From Asticcacaulis sp. AC466 (GTDB lineage Bacteria > Pseudomonadota > Alphaproteobacteria > Caulobacterales > Caulobacteraceae): a stretch of 64,000 bases of DNA. Below the pieces are notes generated by a model. That model did not search any database. It was not told where the DNA came from and was given only the letters and a program-made list of their open reading frames with translations. The stretch lies in the NCBI RefSeq assembly GCF_000495815.1, contig NZ_AWGE01000005.1, positions 124,001 through 188,000 on the forward strand, in the 5' to 3' direction. The translations under genes and the position numbers were made by a program. Positions 34,084 to 43,535 of this stretch are shown here, piece by piece. Numbering within the stretch: the stretch's first letter is position 1; each line of letters begins with the position of its first letter.

Positions 34084-35482
34084 TCGCGTCAACCCGCCTG
34101 CCGATTCCGGTGTCGGCACCGCCGGCGGCCTCGCGATGGCGCTGGCCGCGGCATTGCGCGAGGACAAGGGCCTTTGGTTCGGATGGAGTGGCAACACCGT
34201 CGAGCAGTATACCGGCCAGATGTCCATGCAAAAAGTCAACGGCGTCACCGTGGCCCTGATGGATTTGGAAGCCCAGGACGAAAGCGAATACTATAACGGA
34301 TACGCCAACAGGACCCTATGGCCGTTGTTTCATTATCGGCCGGATCTGGTGGCCTACGAACGCAGTTTCGATGAGGGGTATACCCGTGTGAACATGCGTT
34401 TTGCCGAAACGCTTGTCCCCCTGATCGACCCAGATGATATCATCTGGGTGCAGGACTATCATCTGATACCCCTGGCCAGGGAGTTGAGAGCGCGCGGCGT
34501 CAAGAATCGTATCGGTTTCTTCCTGCATATTCCATGGCCGGCTCGACGCTTGCTGGCAACACTGCCGCGCCAAAATGAGCTTGTAGAGGCTCTGTTCAGT
34601 TACGATTTGCTGGGCTTTCAAACCGAAGACGACTGTGCTGCGTTTATCGATTCTGCGGCTGAAGACAGTCGGGCAGAGGTGTTAAGGACCGGCGTACTGA
34701 AAGCCTTTGGGAAATCCGTTCGGGTCAAAGCCTTTCCTATCGGTATTGACGCCGTCGATTTCTCCGGCGCCGTGAAGAGCGACACCGCCGAGACCTACCG
34801 CAAGCTGATGGTCAAGAGCGAGGCTGGTCGAAAAATGATACTGGGCGTCGATCGCCTCGATTATTCCAAGGGAATCGAAGAGCGTTTCGCGGCTTATGAA
34901 ACCTTCCTTGCCGATAATCCCGACCAGTTGGCAAAAGTCTTCATGCTTCAGATTGCCACACGCTCCAGGGATGATGTTGATAGTTACCAACATCTGCGCG
35001 GGCGCCTCGACGCGGTATCTGGCCAGATCAATGGCGCCTACGCCACGGTTGATTGGGTGCCGTTACGCTATGTGAACCGGCCCTACCGCCGTGATGAACT
35101 TGCGGGCATTTATCGCGCGGCGCATATTGGCCTCGTAACCCCGCTACGGGACGGGATGAACCTGGTCGCCAAGGAGTATGTCGCCGCGCAGGATCCATCA
35201 AATCCCGGCGTCCTCATTCTGTCGCAATTTGCCGGCGCGGCGGAAACCATGACGGAAGCCTTGATCGTTAATCCCCTGAGTCGCGAAGACGTATCGGAAG
35301 CGATCCGCCGAGGCTTGGCCATGCCCCTCAAGGAGCGCAAAGCTCGGTGGGAAGCCCTATTTGATAATGTGAAGACGAATGATGTGGACCGATGGCGGGA
35401 CAATTTCGTCAATTGCCTGCGCGCTATCAAACTCGACATTGCGCCTGAAGTAAGCGCCAAGGTTGAAACGGTTTCCTCATAA
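34058..35482 (+). CDS. otsA: Trehalose-6-phosphate synthase (474 aa)
   Basis: GT20 enzyme joining UDP-glucose and glucose 6-phosphate. It begins MSRLIVVSNRVNPP and has GTAGGLAMAL, WFGWSGN, WVQDYHL (130-136), FFLHIPWP, GVDRLDYSKGIEERF and the late GMNLVAKEYVA. The start is a TTG at 34058. TGGAGG 6 nt upstream and the exact fit of N-terminus and length (474, as in E. coli) decide it; ATG starts further upstream would add over 70 unrelated residues. It overlaps otsB by 26 bp. A periplasmic trehalase gene follows nearby. Confidence 0.94.
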   Translation: MSRLIVVSNRVNPPADSGVGTAGGLAMALAAALREDKGLWFGWSGNTVEQYTGQMSMQKVNGVTVALMDLEAQDESEYYNGYANRTLWPLFHYRPDLVAYERSFDEGYTRVNMRFAETLVPLIDPDDIIWVQDYHLIPLARELRARGVKNRIGFFLHIPWPARRLLATLPRQNELVEALFSYDLLGFQTEDDCAAFIDSAAEDSRAEVLRTGVLKAFGKSVRVKAFPIGIDAVDFSGAVKSDTAETYRKLMVKSEAGRKMILGVDRLDYSKGIEERFAAYETFLADNPDQLAKVFMLQIATRSRDDVDSYQHLRGRLDAVSGQINGAYATVDWVPLRYVNRPYRRDELAGIYRAAHIGLVTPLRDGMNLVAKEYVAAQDPSNPGVLILSQFAGAAETMTEALIVNPLSREDVSEAIRRGLAMPLKERKARWEALFDNVKTNDVDRWRDNFVNCLRAIKLDIAPEVSAKVETVSS

Positions 35483-35528
35483 CAAATCGCTCAACAAAAG
35501 CGACCTTGCGAGGGGCGGCCGCCCGTAA

Positions 35529-35789
35529 CGAGCGCGAGCGATTATTGATGGGAATAAGGCTCTGGCTGGTGAAGCCCAGGTGGTTCAGGTGACCGACAGC
35601 GACTCGGGCATGCAGGTTCGCATTTTCGTAAGTGCGTTCGACTCGCAGACCGTTTTCGATTTGCGCCGCTATGTCCGTAAAAATATCCCGGCCTTCATTG
35701 ACGCCCATTACCCGCAATCGCTGCCAAGGCGAAGGGCGGTCATTGAGCAGCCTTCTGCCATTCATTTAGGTGTGGTAGAAAGCAATTGA
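35529..35789 (+). pseudogene. Possible C-terminal remnant of a second MscS-like channel
   Basis: An open frame without start or upstream domains reads AQVVQVTDSDSGMQVRIFVSA, then FDLRRYVRKNIPAFI and YPQSLPRRRA. This resembles the soluble C-terminal end of one subgroup of MscS-like membrane proteins. No channel domain precedes it, since a stop lies at 35526. I read it as a gene relic left beside the osmotic group. A small unrelated gene is possible. Confidence 0.45.
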
Positions 35790-36070
35790 GATTGTACATT
35801 TAAGTCATCATAAAAATGTGTTTGGTTTGTGATCCTATTTGATTGGCTGAACAATATGTATACGCAAGTTTTAATGCCAATTGTAATGTTTAATATATTG
35901 AATATTATACATATGTATTTGAAAATACTACATAGAGAGATGTTCATAAAGTCTTTTTTGCTGTAATTCAAATTCTCGTTAATTTGCATTTTGGGCCGAG
36001 TTGTCTTATTATTACTCTAGTGTGGTGCGACAGAAGCGGGGGCGTTAAAAAATGATTCAGGAGATGGCAA
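35790..36070. other. AT-rich intergenic region
   Basis: About 280 bases with strikingly low GC, especially 35800-36000, between the MscS relic and the small secreted protein. I see no coding frame. It may hold the promoter of 36071, or be an insertion scar. Confidence 0.5.
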
Positions 36071-36481
36071 ATGAATATTCGTATTTTTGCATCGCGTATG
36101 GCGATGGTGGCGGCAGTAAGCATGGCGGTTTCCACATATAGTGCGTCAGCTAAGGAGGATGCGCATCTGTGGGAGATTAAAGTCAGCAAAACGGCTGGTG
36201 AGAGCGAACCTGTGGTTTCAGACAACTGGCGCTGCATGGCAGATTCAGGGTGGGCTAATCCGCCTGCCGTCCTTACAGGCGCGCAGTGTCCCGATCAGAC
36301 CTTCACCCGCGAGCGTGACGTTCTGAGTTGGTCGGTTGATTGCGATGCCGCAAAAGGCCAGGGGCAATGGACCTTTTCGCGAGGGGACCGAGCCGTGGAA
36401 GGGAAAAGCACGATCGTGTCGGACGGTGTTACCATTGTGACGGCCATCGACGGGAAAACGTCTGATAAATGCACCTTATAA
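36071..36481 (+). CDS. Small secreted protein, DUF3617-like (136 aa)
   Basis: The signal peptide is about 1-27 (MNIRIFASRMAM to SASA). The mature part has HLWEIKV near the start, four cysteines (about C55, C73, C90, C134) that could form disulphides, and VLSWSVDCDAAKGQGQWTFSRGD, followed by a C-terminal DKC. This pattern resembles DUF3617 proteins, periplasmic proteins of unknown role. GGAGATG precedes the ATG. The match is by general pattern only, so the family call is tentative. Confidence 0.6.
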   Translation: MNIRIFASRMAMVAAVSMAVSTYSASAKEDAHLWEIKVSKTAGESEPVVSDNWRCMADSGWANPPAVLTGAQCPDQTFTRERDVLSWSVDCDAAKGQGQWTFSRGDRAVEGKSTIVSDGVTIVTAIDGKTSDKCTL

Positions 36482-36548
36482 AGCAGCCGCCGGAGACCGT
36501 GAAGCTGTGCGCATCAGGCGGGTCTAGTCGGGGAACGGGAAGGCAACA

Positions 36549-38117
36549 ATGACAGATTACGGCTTAATCAGCGCGCTGGTTCTTCTGGCGTCGCCCCCCG
36601 TTGCTGCGCAAACAGCTACACCGGCTGATCTGTACGGTCGTCTTTTCGTTGAGGTGCAGTCGAAACAGATTTTTCCCGACAGCAAAACTTTTGTAGATGC
36701 GGTCGCTAAACGTCCGGCGGCCGCAATCCTCAGGGACTTCGAGGCCTCAGCGCCGGCGAGGCCAGACGACCTGCGCGCTTTCGTGGATGCCAATTTTGAC
36801 GTGCCGGTGCCGGGGCCACCGCCGCTGCCTGAAGCGTCGCGGCTTTCCCTCAAGGCGCATATCATGACGCTTTGGCCTCAATTACAGCGGCCTGCGGCGA
36901 CGAGTGCAACGGGATCTTCGGCTCTGTCTCTTCCGGCCTCTTACGTCGTCCCCGGTGGCCGATTTCGGGAAATGTACTATTGGGACAGCTATTTCACCAT
37001 GCTGGGCCTCTACGAAGATGGCTATGATGATCTCGCTAAATCCATGCTCGTCGATTTTGAAAGTCTGATCGAACGCTATGGCCATGTGCCCAATGGGACG
37101 CGGACCTATTATTTAAGTCGGTCTCAGCCTCCGGTGTTTGCCCTTATGCTCGACCTGAAGCCGTCCACGAAGCCGTCTGAATTGTCGCGTGAGGTCGCGG
37201 CTTTGCGGCGGGAGCACGACTACTGGATGGCTGGGACGACCTGCGCCGTGAAATACAAGCCCTGCCAACGCGTTGTGGTCATGCCTGACGGCAGCCGGCT
37301 GAACCGATACTGGGACGATCGTGACACGCCACGCGAGGAATCCTATGCTGAGGATGTGGCCACGGCAGCGAAGAGCAAAAGGCCGCCTGAAATCGTTTAT
37401 CGCAATCTACGCGCCGCTGCCGAAAGCGGTTGGGATTTTAGTTCTCGATGGCTGAAATCGCCATCAGACCTCTCGACAATCCGCACGATTGATATCGTGC
37501 CGATCGATTTGAACAGCCTGCTGTGGAAGCAGGAGACCATCATTGCTGCACGATGCGAGGCGCTTCAGGATCTGGTTTGCGCTGATCGCTACGGCCGGTT
37601 GGCGCGAGACCGGAAGCAGTCGATCAACCGTTATCTGTGGCGGGCCACCCAGGACAGGTATGCCGACTACGACACCGTGACCGGCCGTCCGACCCTCGTG
37701 ACGTCGACGGCGATGGTTTACCCGCTCTTCGTTGGTCTGGCGGATGAAAAACAAGCGGCCGCCGTCGCCAGACTGACGCGCCTGCAACTAACAGCACAGG
37801 GAGGCGTCCGAACAACGCAAATCCCGACAGGCCAGCAGTGGGACAGCCCTAACGGCTGGCCACCTCTACAGTGGATCACGGTTGAGGGCCTCGCACGCTA
37901 TGGCTATCGCGCGCAGGCACACGAACTGGCGCGGCGATTTATATTGACCGTGGACAAAACCTATCGGGAGACCGGTAAAATGCTGGAAAAATATGACGTG
38001 GAGGCCCGCCGACCGGGGGGTGGCGGGGAGTATCCCCTTCAGGACGGGTTCGGCTGGACCAACGGCGTCACACGGGCTCTCCTGGCCAAATATCCGGACC
38101 TGGAGCCTGTTCCATAA
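36549..38117 (+). CDS. treA: Periplasmic trehalase, GH37 (522 aa)
   Basis: Hydrolyses trehalose to two glucose molecules. A short signal peptide (about 1-20) indicates the periplasm. Both GH37 signatures are present: PGGRFREMYYWDSYF (135-149) and QQWDSPNGWPP (about 429-439). ESGWDFSSRW supplies the catalytic acid, and the Gly-rich loop GGGGEYPLQDGFGW the base. GGAAGG precedes the ATG. Being periplasmic, it would use external trehalose or trehalose released through MscS, recovering carbon without destroying the cytoplasmic pool made by OtsAB. Confidence 0.93.
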   Translation: MTDYGLISALVLLASPPVAAQTATPADLYGRLFVEVQSKQIFPDSKTFVDAVAKRPAAAILRDFEASAPARPDDLRAFVDANFDVPVPGPPPLPEASRLSLKAHIMTLWPQLQRPAATSATGSSALSLPASYVVPGGRFREMYYWDSYFTMLGLYEDGYDDLAKSMLVDFESLIERYGHVPNGTRTYYLSRSQPPVFALMLDLKPSTKPSELSREVAALRREHDYWMAGTTCAVKYKPCQRVVVMPDGSRLNRYWDDRDTPREESYAEDVATAAKSKRPPEIVYRNLRAAAESGWDFSSRWLKSPSDLSTIRTIDIVPIDLNSLLWKQETIIAARCEALQDLVCADRYGRLARDRKQSINRYLWRATQDRYADYDTVTGRPTLVTSTAMVYPLFVGLADEKQAAAVARLTRLQLTAQGGVRTTQIPTGQQWDSPNGWPPLQWITVEGLARYGYRAQAHELARRFILTVDKTYRETGKMLEKYDVEARRPGGGGEYPLQDGFGWTNGVTRALLAKYPDLEPVP

Positions 38118-38272
38118 ACCTGATATACCTGCGCGGTGCCCTGGTTTAAGCCGTGCCATGGCCTAGGTGACTGCCGCGAAAAAGGTGCATAAACCGCGCG
38201 TCATGGCCGTCTATTGGGCTTGGCCCCCCCTCCGCTGTGCACCCACTGCACAGCGCCAACCCAGGAGCGGTT

Positions 38273-39526
38273 ATGATAACATCGAGATGGGTGTGGCTGG
38301 TCATCCAGGTGACGAGACGCATTTGGGTGAGGGCCAGTCTGTTCTCGTTGCTTGCGGTCGTTACGGCCCTGACGGGTGTGATCTTCGGTCCCTACATTCC
38401 GCGCGACCTACCGGGGCGCATCGGGGCAGACGCGGTGGACCATATTCTCGGCATCATGGCCGCCAGTATGCTGTCCGTGACAACCTTTTCCCTGGGCACC
38501 ATGGTGGCGGCCTATGCTGCTGCCGCCAATAATGTGACGCCCAGAGCGTCGAGACTTATTTCAGAGGACACGACCACCCAGACCGTCCTGTCGACATTTG
38601 TCGGATCGTTTCTGTTCAGTCTGGTCAGTATTGTAGCCCTGAGTACCGGGGCTTATGGCATTCGGGGACGCGTGATCCTGTTCGGCGTCACCTTGGTGGT
38701 CATCACGCTTGTCGTTGTGACCCTTTTGCGGTGGATAGATCATCTCTCGCACTTGGGCCATGTCACCGAGACCACGCAAAAGGTCGAGGAGGTGACGGCA
38801 GAGGCCATACGCGCGTATAAAAAGCACACGAACAGAGGCTGCCATCAGGTAACGCCCTCGACGGCAGATGTCCACCAAAAGCCTCTGTATGCCAACCAGA
38901 TAGGGTATGTCAGGCATATCGATCTGGCGGCCATTGCCAAGACGGCAAAAGCCGCATCAACCTCGGTCTTCATAACGGCGCAACCCGGTTGTTTCGTTGA
39001 TCCATCCATGCCGATTGCCTGGGTGGCCCTTTCTGAAGGCGCGCCGGATGACGACGCCGTGTGTCGCTGCTTCACGATAGGAGAGACGCGATCGTTCGAC
39101 CAAGACCCGCGCTTTGGCATGACCGTACTCGCGGAAATTGCTTCGCGCGCCCTGTCGCCTGCGATGAACGACGTGGGCACAGCGATCGATGTCATTGGGC
39201 GGGCGGTGCGGCTCCTTGCCCTTTGGGGGGAAGCTGAGGCACAGTCCGCCGACGAGATCATTTTTCCAGACGTTTACATGGCGCCGATAGAGGATGATGA
39301 CCTTTTCACGGATATATTCAGGCCGATCGCCCGCGACGGCGCGACGGCGGTTGAGGTAGGCGTGCGCCTGCAAAAGGCATTCCTCTCCTTGAGCCAGATC
39401 CATGAGGGACGGTTTGAGTCTTCTGCGAAACGGCACGCAAGACTCTGCGAAGACCGCTTTCGTCATGGATTGATAATTGATCATGACAAGAGACTGATCA
39501 GCACGCTGGCAAAAAAGCTAGGCTAG
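38273..39526 (+). CDS. DUF2254 family membrane protein (417 aa)
   Basis: The N-terminal half has four hydrophobic segments (about 15-35, 50-85, 105-130, 135-155). It contains LGIMAASMLSVTTFSLGTMVAAYAAAANNVTPRA, given here in part as the family hallmark SVTTFSLGTMV. A soluble C-terminal domain follows. The function is unknown. ATG 38273 is chosen because AGGAG precedes it; a GTG at 38237 would add 12 residues. It follows the trehalase gene by 155 bp on the same strand, and no tight operon link is evident. Confidence 0.83.
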   Translation: MITSRWVWLVIQVTRRIWVRASLFSLLAVVTALTGVIFGPYIPRDLPGRIGADAVDHILGIMAASMLSVTTFSLGTMVAAYAAAANNVTPRASRLISEDTTTQTVLSTFVGSFLFSLVSIVALSTGAYGIRGRVILFGVTLVVITLVVVTLLRWIDHLSHLGHVTETTQKVEEVTAEAIRAYKKHTNRGCHQVTPSTADVHQKPLYANQIGYVRHIDLAAIAKTAKAASTSVFITAQPGCFVDPSMPIAWVALSEGAPDDDAVCRCFTIGETRSFDQDPRFGMTVLAEIASRALSPAMNDVGTAIDVIGRAVRLLALWGEAEAQSADEIIFPDVYMAPIEDDDLFTDIFRPIARDGATAVEVGVRLQKAFLSLSQIHEGRFESSAKRHARLCEDRFRHGLIIDHDKRLISTLAKKLG

Positions 39527-39828
39527 GTAGGGCGTGGAGGCAGCCGCAGAGATGGAGGGCGCTGCTGGTTGCCCCTATGATTACGGCACCCCGGTCTATT
39601 AACAGGGTGAACCATCTGTGCCTCGCTCAGCAAAAGCAAAGCACTCATCTCGCCAGGTTGTTTGGATCTCGCTTGCGGAACCCATCTGGGCCAGCGGAAA
39701 CACTCCGCGTCAAATGCGGGACACATGAGCGCACCCGAACCATAGCCAAAACGTGCTTGACCCCTTGAACTCTAAGGGCCGTCCACACACGGTGTAAGGC
39801 GCAACAACGTTGATGGCTCCTAATAAGC
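39527..39828. other. Intergenic between convergent genes
   Basis: About 300 bases between the ends of the DUF2254 and hydrolase genes. Short open frames on both strands show no recognisable motif or ribosome site. I checked for a tRNA-like fold by eye and found none. Confidence 0.45.
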
Positions 39829-41052
39829 CTAGCGGAGGAGCCCGAGAACCAAGCTATCGAATTCGGTGGATTTTCCGACATCGATGGCATGGCCAACACC
39901 GGAGATGGTATGAACTGCGGTGCCAAACGTCTCCGCATAGTCGTTGGCGTAAGCGGGGGCTATGAAGTCGCAGGCGCCGCGTACCACGAGCACGGGTACC
40001 TTGATGGCCCGAAGTCCCGGGCGGGGATCAGGCACCCGCTTCAGATCGCGGTTGGTCATGAGGTTGGTATAGAAGCCTTGCAGGTTGTGATGAATGTGCG
40101 ATTCGACCTTGGTTCCCGGACACGCGCCCACGCTAACGCCGGCAACGGCGACTTCATGCATCCATGAATCGGCCTCAGCGTCGCCGACAAGCCTGTGCGC
40201 GGCGTTTGGATTGGCGGCCGCTAGAAGGGCTTGGGCCACTACCCGCGGGGCTTCAGTCAATTCGCGATAACGCTGGCCAGCGGCGCCTGTGAGGCTCTCG
40301 AACGGAGACGCGCCGTCACCCGCGCGGGCGGGCGGCCAAAGGGGGCCAGGCGAGGCGAACACCACCTTTGCAACGTGGTCTGGATGGGCGAGGGTATAAT
40401 GGGCGGCAAGCGTCGCACCCCACGATGTACCCAGCAAAACCATGCGGTCCGCACCTATCGCCAGCCGCACTTTTTCAAGGTCTTCGACGTTGCGGGCAAC
40501 CGTGTATCGCGTAACATCGGCCAGACGGGTTGAGCGGCCTGCACCGATCTGATCGTATGAATATACATCGTAGCCGAGTGCGTTGAGGGCGTTCGTCAGA
40601 TCAGGCAAGCCTTCATTGGGCGTGCCGGGGCCTCCATGCAGGACGACCACCGGGCGATGATGCGCGCCCACAACTCTACTGGGCGCATGCACATAGGCCA
40701 GACGCTCGGTATTGCCGATATCCCAGTAGGCGACGTCGGCTGGGATTGGTCTTTCGGGCTGGACTGGGAATGGCTGAAGGACAGGGATACTTATCGCGAC
40801 AAGCCCCATCGATGCGACAGCGCTGAACGCGAGACTGCCGAGGGGACGGGGGTTGCCGGTTAGCCACCTTAAGCCCAAGCCTGCACTGCCCCACACGGTA
40901 AGAGCAAAGGCAACCAGTCCGGCGAACAGAAAGACGGCAGGGGCGTTCACCAGAAAGGATATGCCAACTACGGCGATGACCGATACGACAATTGCCAGCA
41001 CAAGCCCGGCAGGCAGAACGATGAGACCGAAAAGAGCGAATCTAGATATCAT
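39829..41052 (-). CDS. Membrane-anchored alpha/beta hydrolase, proline-iminopeptidase-like (407 aa)
   Basis: Three to four N-terminal membrane segments (about 5-35, 38-60, 70-95) precede an alpha/beta-hydrolase domain. HGGPG (about 139-143) is the oxyanion motif of peptidase family S33, GTSWG the nucleophile elbow, VRGACDFIAP holds the acidic residue and SGVGHAID the histidine. All catalytic parts are intact. S33 members remove N-terminal proline or act as esterases. The membrane anchor is less common for this family, and which side the catalytic domain faces is unclear. Confidence 0.82.
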   Translation of the reverse strand: MISRFALFGLIVLPAGLVLAIVVSVIAVVGISFLVNAPAVFLFAGLVAFALTVWGSAGLGLRWLTGNPRPLGSLAFSAVASMGLVAISIPVLQPFPVQPERPIPADVAYWDIGNTERLAYVHAPSRVVGAHHRPVVVLHGGPGTPNEGLPDLTNALNALGYDVYSYDQIGAGRSTRLADVTRYTVARNVEDLEKVRLAIGADRMVLLGTSWGATLAAHYTLAHPDHVAKVVFASPGPLWPPARAGDGASPFESLTGAAGQRYRELTEAPRVVAQALLAAANPNAAHRLVGDAEADSWMHEVAVAGVSVGACPGTKVESHIHHNLQGFYTNLMTNRDLKRVPDPRPGLRAIKVPVLVVRGACDFIAPAYANDYAETFGTAVHTISGVGHAIDVGKSTEFDSLVLGLLR

Positions 41053-41116
41053 GGCAAAACCTCAGAACCGCCCGAAAGCGCGTTGGGACGGATAATCCGG
41101 CGTGCCAGGTGGCGGT

Positions 41117-42148
41117 TCATTTAGCTGCCGGGACATGATCGTCGGTTAGATAGCCGGATTGCGCGATATAGGCGCGCACCGCTTCGTCGTCGCCATAGTG
41201 CAACTGGATCATCGTGCGGATGGCGGCACGTTTGTCAGGCGCGCGCTCATAGAAGTTCCGGGCGATTTCATAACCAACGAAATAACCCATATCCGGCACC
41301 CCGAAAATGTTGTGATCGTTGTTGTAAAGCCAGTCATTCCAATCCGTCTTCGCCATATCGGCGCGGAATTGGTCGCGCACCGCATCGCGGTGAGCAGGCC
41401 CATAGACGTAGAGTTGCAGCGGCGGGCGATGGCCTGTCACCTGTTCGGCTACAAACTCCGCGACGCCCTCATAGACGACGCGTGCGGCAAGGCTTTCCCC
41501 CGACTCTTCCTGCTGAGTATGGACATATTCGTGAATGTTGTTTTGGCCGTTATTTGTAAAAGGGCGAGTGGCGAAGAACGTGCCAAGGCGGGTGCGCATC
41601 CGTTCGGGTAATTCGGAGACGTCGACCGTCTCGTCGGCAAGCGCGATCTCGGCCCCTATCAGGACCATATTGCCCTGGGTCGTACCGCCGGTGCGCAGGA
41701 CGCCGATCGCATAGGTTATACTCGCAGGCTTAATGTCCGGATAGATCGCCCGAAAGGTCGCAAGATCTTTGGCGAGTGGCGCTGCGGCTTCGCGGGCACG
41801 GCCCGTCAACGGCCGGATCGAGGCCCAGAATTTGGGCCAGTTTTCAATGGCATCAATATATTGGTCCGGCGTATAGCCCCGCGCCGCCATCAAGGCGCGC
41901 AGGCCGGGCGTGGCCGGATCGAGATATAGATGTTGGAACTGGGCGAGTTTGGCCTGGCGGTCCGTCTGCGATCGCACCGCGTCATAAGCCACCCAGAACC
42001 GATCGATATCGCCGGCCTGGATAACCGGCTGGCCGACGGGCGCCACGGCCGGGGCCGGCGGAGCCGCCGCCTGAGCGCCAGGCGCGCACGCTATCAGTGC
42101 AATGCCAATCCAGCTTACGAATTTCATGGTCTTACTTGTTGCTGACAT
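41117..42148 (-). CDS. Probable secreted zinc metallopeptidase, gluzincin-type (343 aa)
   Basis: The signal peptide follows MKFVSWIGIALIACAPGAQA; the ATG at 42127 may be the true start. NIHEYVHTQQ (about 204-213) contains an HExxH zinc motif. VYEGVAEFVAEQ about 20 residues later supplies a Glu in the position expected for a third ligand, as in DUF2268-type predicted Zn-proteases. The C-terminal DMGYFVGYEIARNFYE fits the helical end of that family. No specific substrate can be inferred, and the neighbouring hydrolase gene lies 64 bp downstream on the same strand. Confidence 0.65.
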   Translation of the reverse strand: MSATSKTMKFVSWIGIALIACAPGAQAAAPPAPAVAPVGQPVIQAGDIDRFWVAYDAVRSQTDRQAKLAQFQHLYLDPATPGLRALMAARGYTPDQYIDAIENWPKFWASIRPLTGRAREAAAPLAKDLATFRAIYPDIKPASITYAIGVLRTGGTTQGNMVLIGAEIALADETVDVSELPERMRTRLGTFFATRPFTNNGQNNIHEYVHTQQEESGESLAARVVYEGVAEFVAEQVTGHRPPLQLYVYGPAHRDAVRDQFRADMAKTDWNDWLYNNDHNIFGVPDMGYFVGYEIARNFYERAPDKRAAIRTMIQLHYGDDEAVRAYIAQSGYLTDDHVPAAK

Positions 42149-42390
42149 GGAGGCTTAATACCTCGAAGAGATACGGCAGAAGAGAGAACGACAAAGACTG
42201 TTCGGTTGGCAACATGTTGGGCTGCGCGACGATTATATGACCTTATAGCAGAAATATATTATTGTAAAACAGAAATAATTAGGCAGCAAGGAACGGGACA
42301 AGCGACCTTCGTGATGGTCGTGTGAGTGCGCATGTTTTGTTGGTGCTAACGATCAAATATTGGCCGATGTGCCGCCGGGCATCGTACTGA

Positions 42391-42630
42391 TCACGGCCGG
42401 GGAACCTGTTCAGAAATCAGTATGTCGCCCGGCGAACAATTCAAAAATTCGCAAATCTTGGCGAGTGTCTCAAAACGTATGCCCTTGACGTGTCCTTGCT
42501 TCAACAGGGAGAGGTTGGCTTCTGTGATGCCGACATATTCGGCCAAGTCTTTCCCTTTAACCTTGCGACGCGCCATCATGACGTCAAGTGTCACGACGAT
42601 TCTAAGAGGGCGGTTATCAGGATTACCCAT
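42391..42630 (-). CDS. XRE-family helix-turn-helix regulator (79 aa)
   Basis: A single Cro/C1-type DNA-binding domain, YozG-like: MMARRKVKGKDLAEYVGITEANLSLLKQG, followed by LAKICEFLNCSPGDIL. The gene's ATG overlaps the stop of the DUF2975 gene (TAATG), so the two are translationally coupled. DUF2975/XRE pairs are common and probably form a membrane sensor with its regulator. The inverted repeat at 43283-43299 could be its target. Confidence 0.88.
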   Translation of the reverse strand: MGNPDNRPLRIVVTLDVMMARRKVKGKDLAEYVGITEANLSLLKQGHVKGIRFETLAKICEFLNCSPGDILISEQVPRP

Positions 42631-43196
42631 TAAACGAACGCTGCATTTTCTTCGGCCAATTCCTTATTTCTGCGTTCTATGGCGGCAACGACGCTAAGTA
42701 TGCGGGCGAACGTCCAGGTAAAACCGGAAATGACAAGGATCGTCAGGCTACCTGTTCCTATCCTAATTGGGAAGTCGGCGCCCGCTGCACTGTCGTAGGT
42801 CAGAAAGAAGCCGACCAAAGGCGTCAAGATCGCCGATAGCAGAACGGCACTCATCCCCGCACTTCCAAATCGCTGCAAGCCAAGGATGACTTTCGAAGAA
42901 AACATCTCGCCGGACGCGAAAGACAAAAATGAAGATCTGATTTGCATCAGACCATATGCGTTGATGAGCGCTGGCAGGCCCATCAGCAGTAGTACCGCCA
43001 GGTCTCGCCCATGATCGAGACGTATCGACGGTACGTTCAGCCATGAAGCCAGTTCTGACGGGGACATGGCGTGCCACTGCCAGATCGAACCACCTATAAA
43101 TGTTACAGCGGCAATGATGCATACGTAGCCCATCGCGGCGCTCCAACGGCTTATCAGCCCTATGTCTTCATTCTTCATTGTAACCTCACCTAGCAA
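42630..43196 (-). CDS. DUF2975 membrane protein (188 aa)
   Basis: Four predicted membrane segments (about 14-34, 57-77, 105-130, 145-170), with the family-like stretch RSSFLSFASGEMFSSKVILGLQRFG between the second and third. It partners the coupled XRE regulator. The upstream ATG at 43196 and the ATG at 43178 (MKNEDIGL) are both possible; the second resembles the family start better. It is likely a membrane component modulating the XRE protein, and its function is unproven. Confidence 0.82.
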   Translation of the reverse strand: MLGEVTMKNEDIGLISRWSAAMGYVCIIAAVTFIGGSIWQWHAMSPSELASWLNVPSIRLDHGRDLAVLLLMGLPALINAYGLMQIRSSFLSFASGEMFSSKVILGLQRFGSAGMSAVLLSAILTPLVGFFLTYDSAAGADFPIRIGTGSLTILVISGFTWTFARILSVVAAIERRNKELAEENAAFV

Positions 43197-43282
43197 CCAT
43201 TAAACCCACCAAATTGGAGCGTGAACGCCAATCCTTCCATTACGCGAGTTTGTGGCGTCTGACATTGTTGTAATGCCATAGA

Positions 43283-43299
43283 TTTCTGTCTGACAGAAA
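43283..43299. promoter_or_regulatory. Perfect 17-bp inverted repeat before the DUF2975/XRE pair
   Basis: TTTCTGTC-T-GACAGAAA, about 90 bp upstream of the DUF2975 start, with a related GTCTGAC at about 43257-43263. It is a likely operator, possibly of the encoded XRE protein. The rest of 43197-43535 holds no gene I can support. Confidence 0.5.
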
Positions 43300-43535
43300 A
43301 TATATCCGAAACATAAAACGAACTGTATGCCTTTGGAGCACGTAACAGCAAAGGCCGATCTAAGCGTTGAGCACGAACGCCAGGCCGAGCCCCCTTTGGG
43401 CATTCGCCTCGTCCGTATCCTGACCTCCAGCAAGACATGGTGGACAGCAGTCGGCTGTAATTCCGGATGTTCTGCAACGGCTTGAAGGGACGACGGCGCC
43501 CCTAGATGTTACTCTGGCCAAAAGCAAAGCAATCC

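Noticed and set aside
39577-39768. Short open frames on both strands between convergent genes
   Set aside because: No recognisable motifs and no start context. A tRNA fold was considered, but the needed stems and T-arm are absent.
43190-43477. Open frames overlapping the start of the DUF2975 gene
   Set aside because: They cover its promoter region and operator candidate and show no protein-like pattern.
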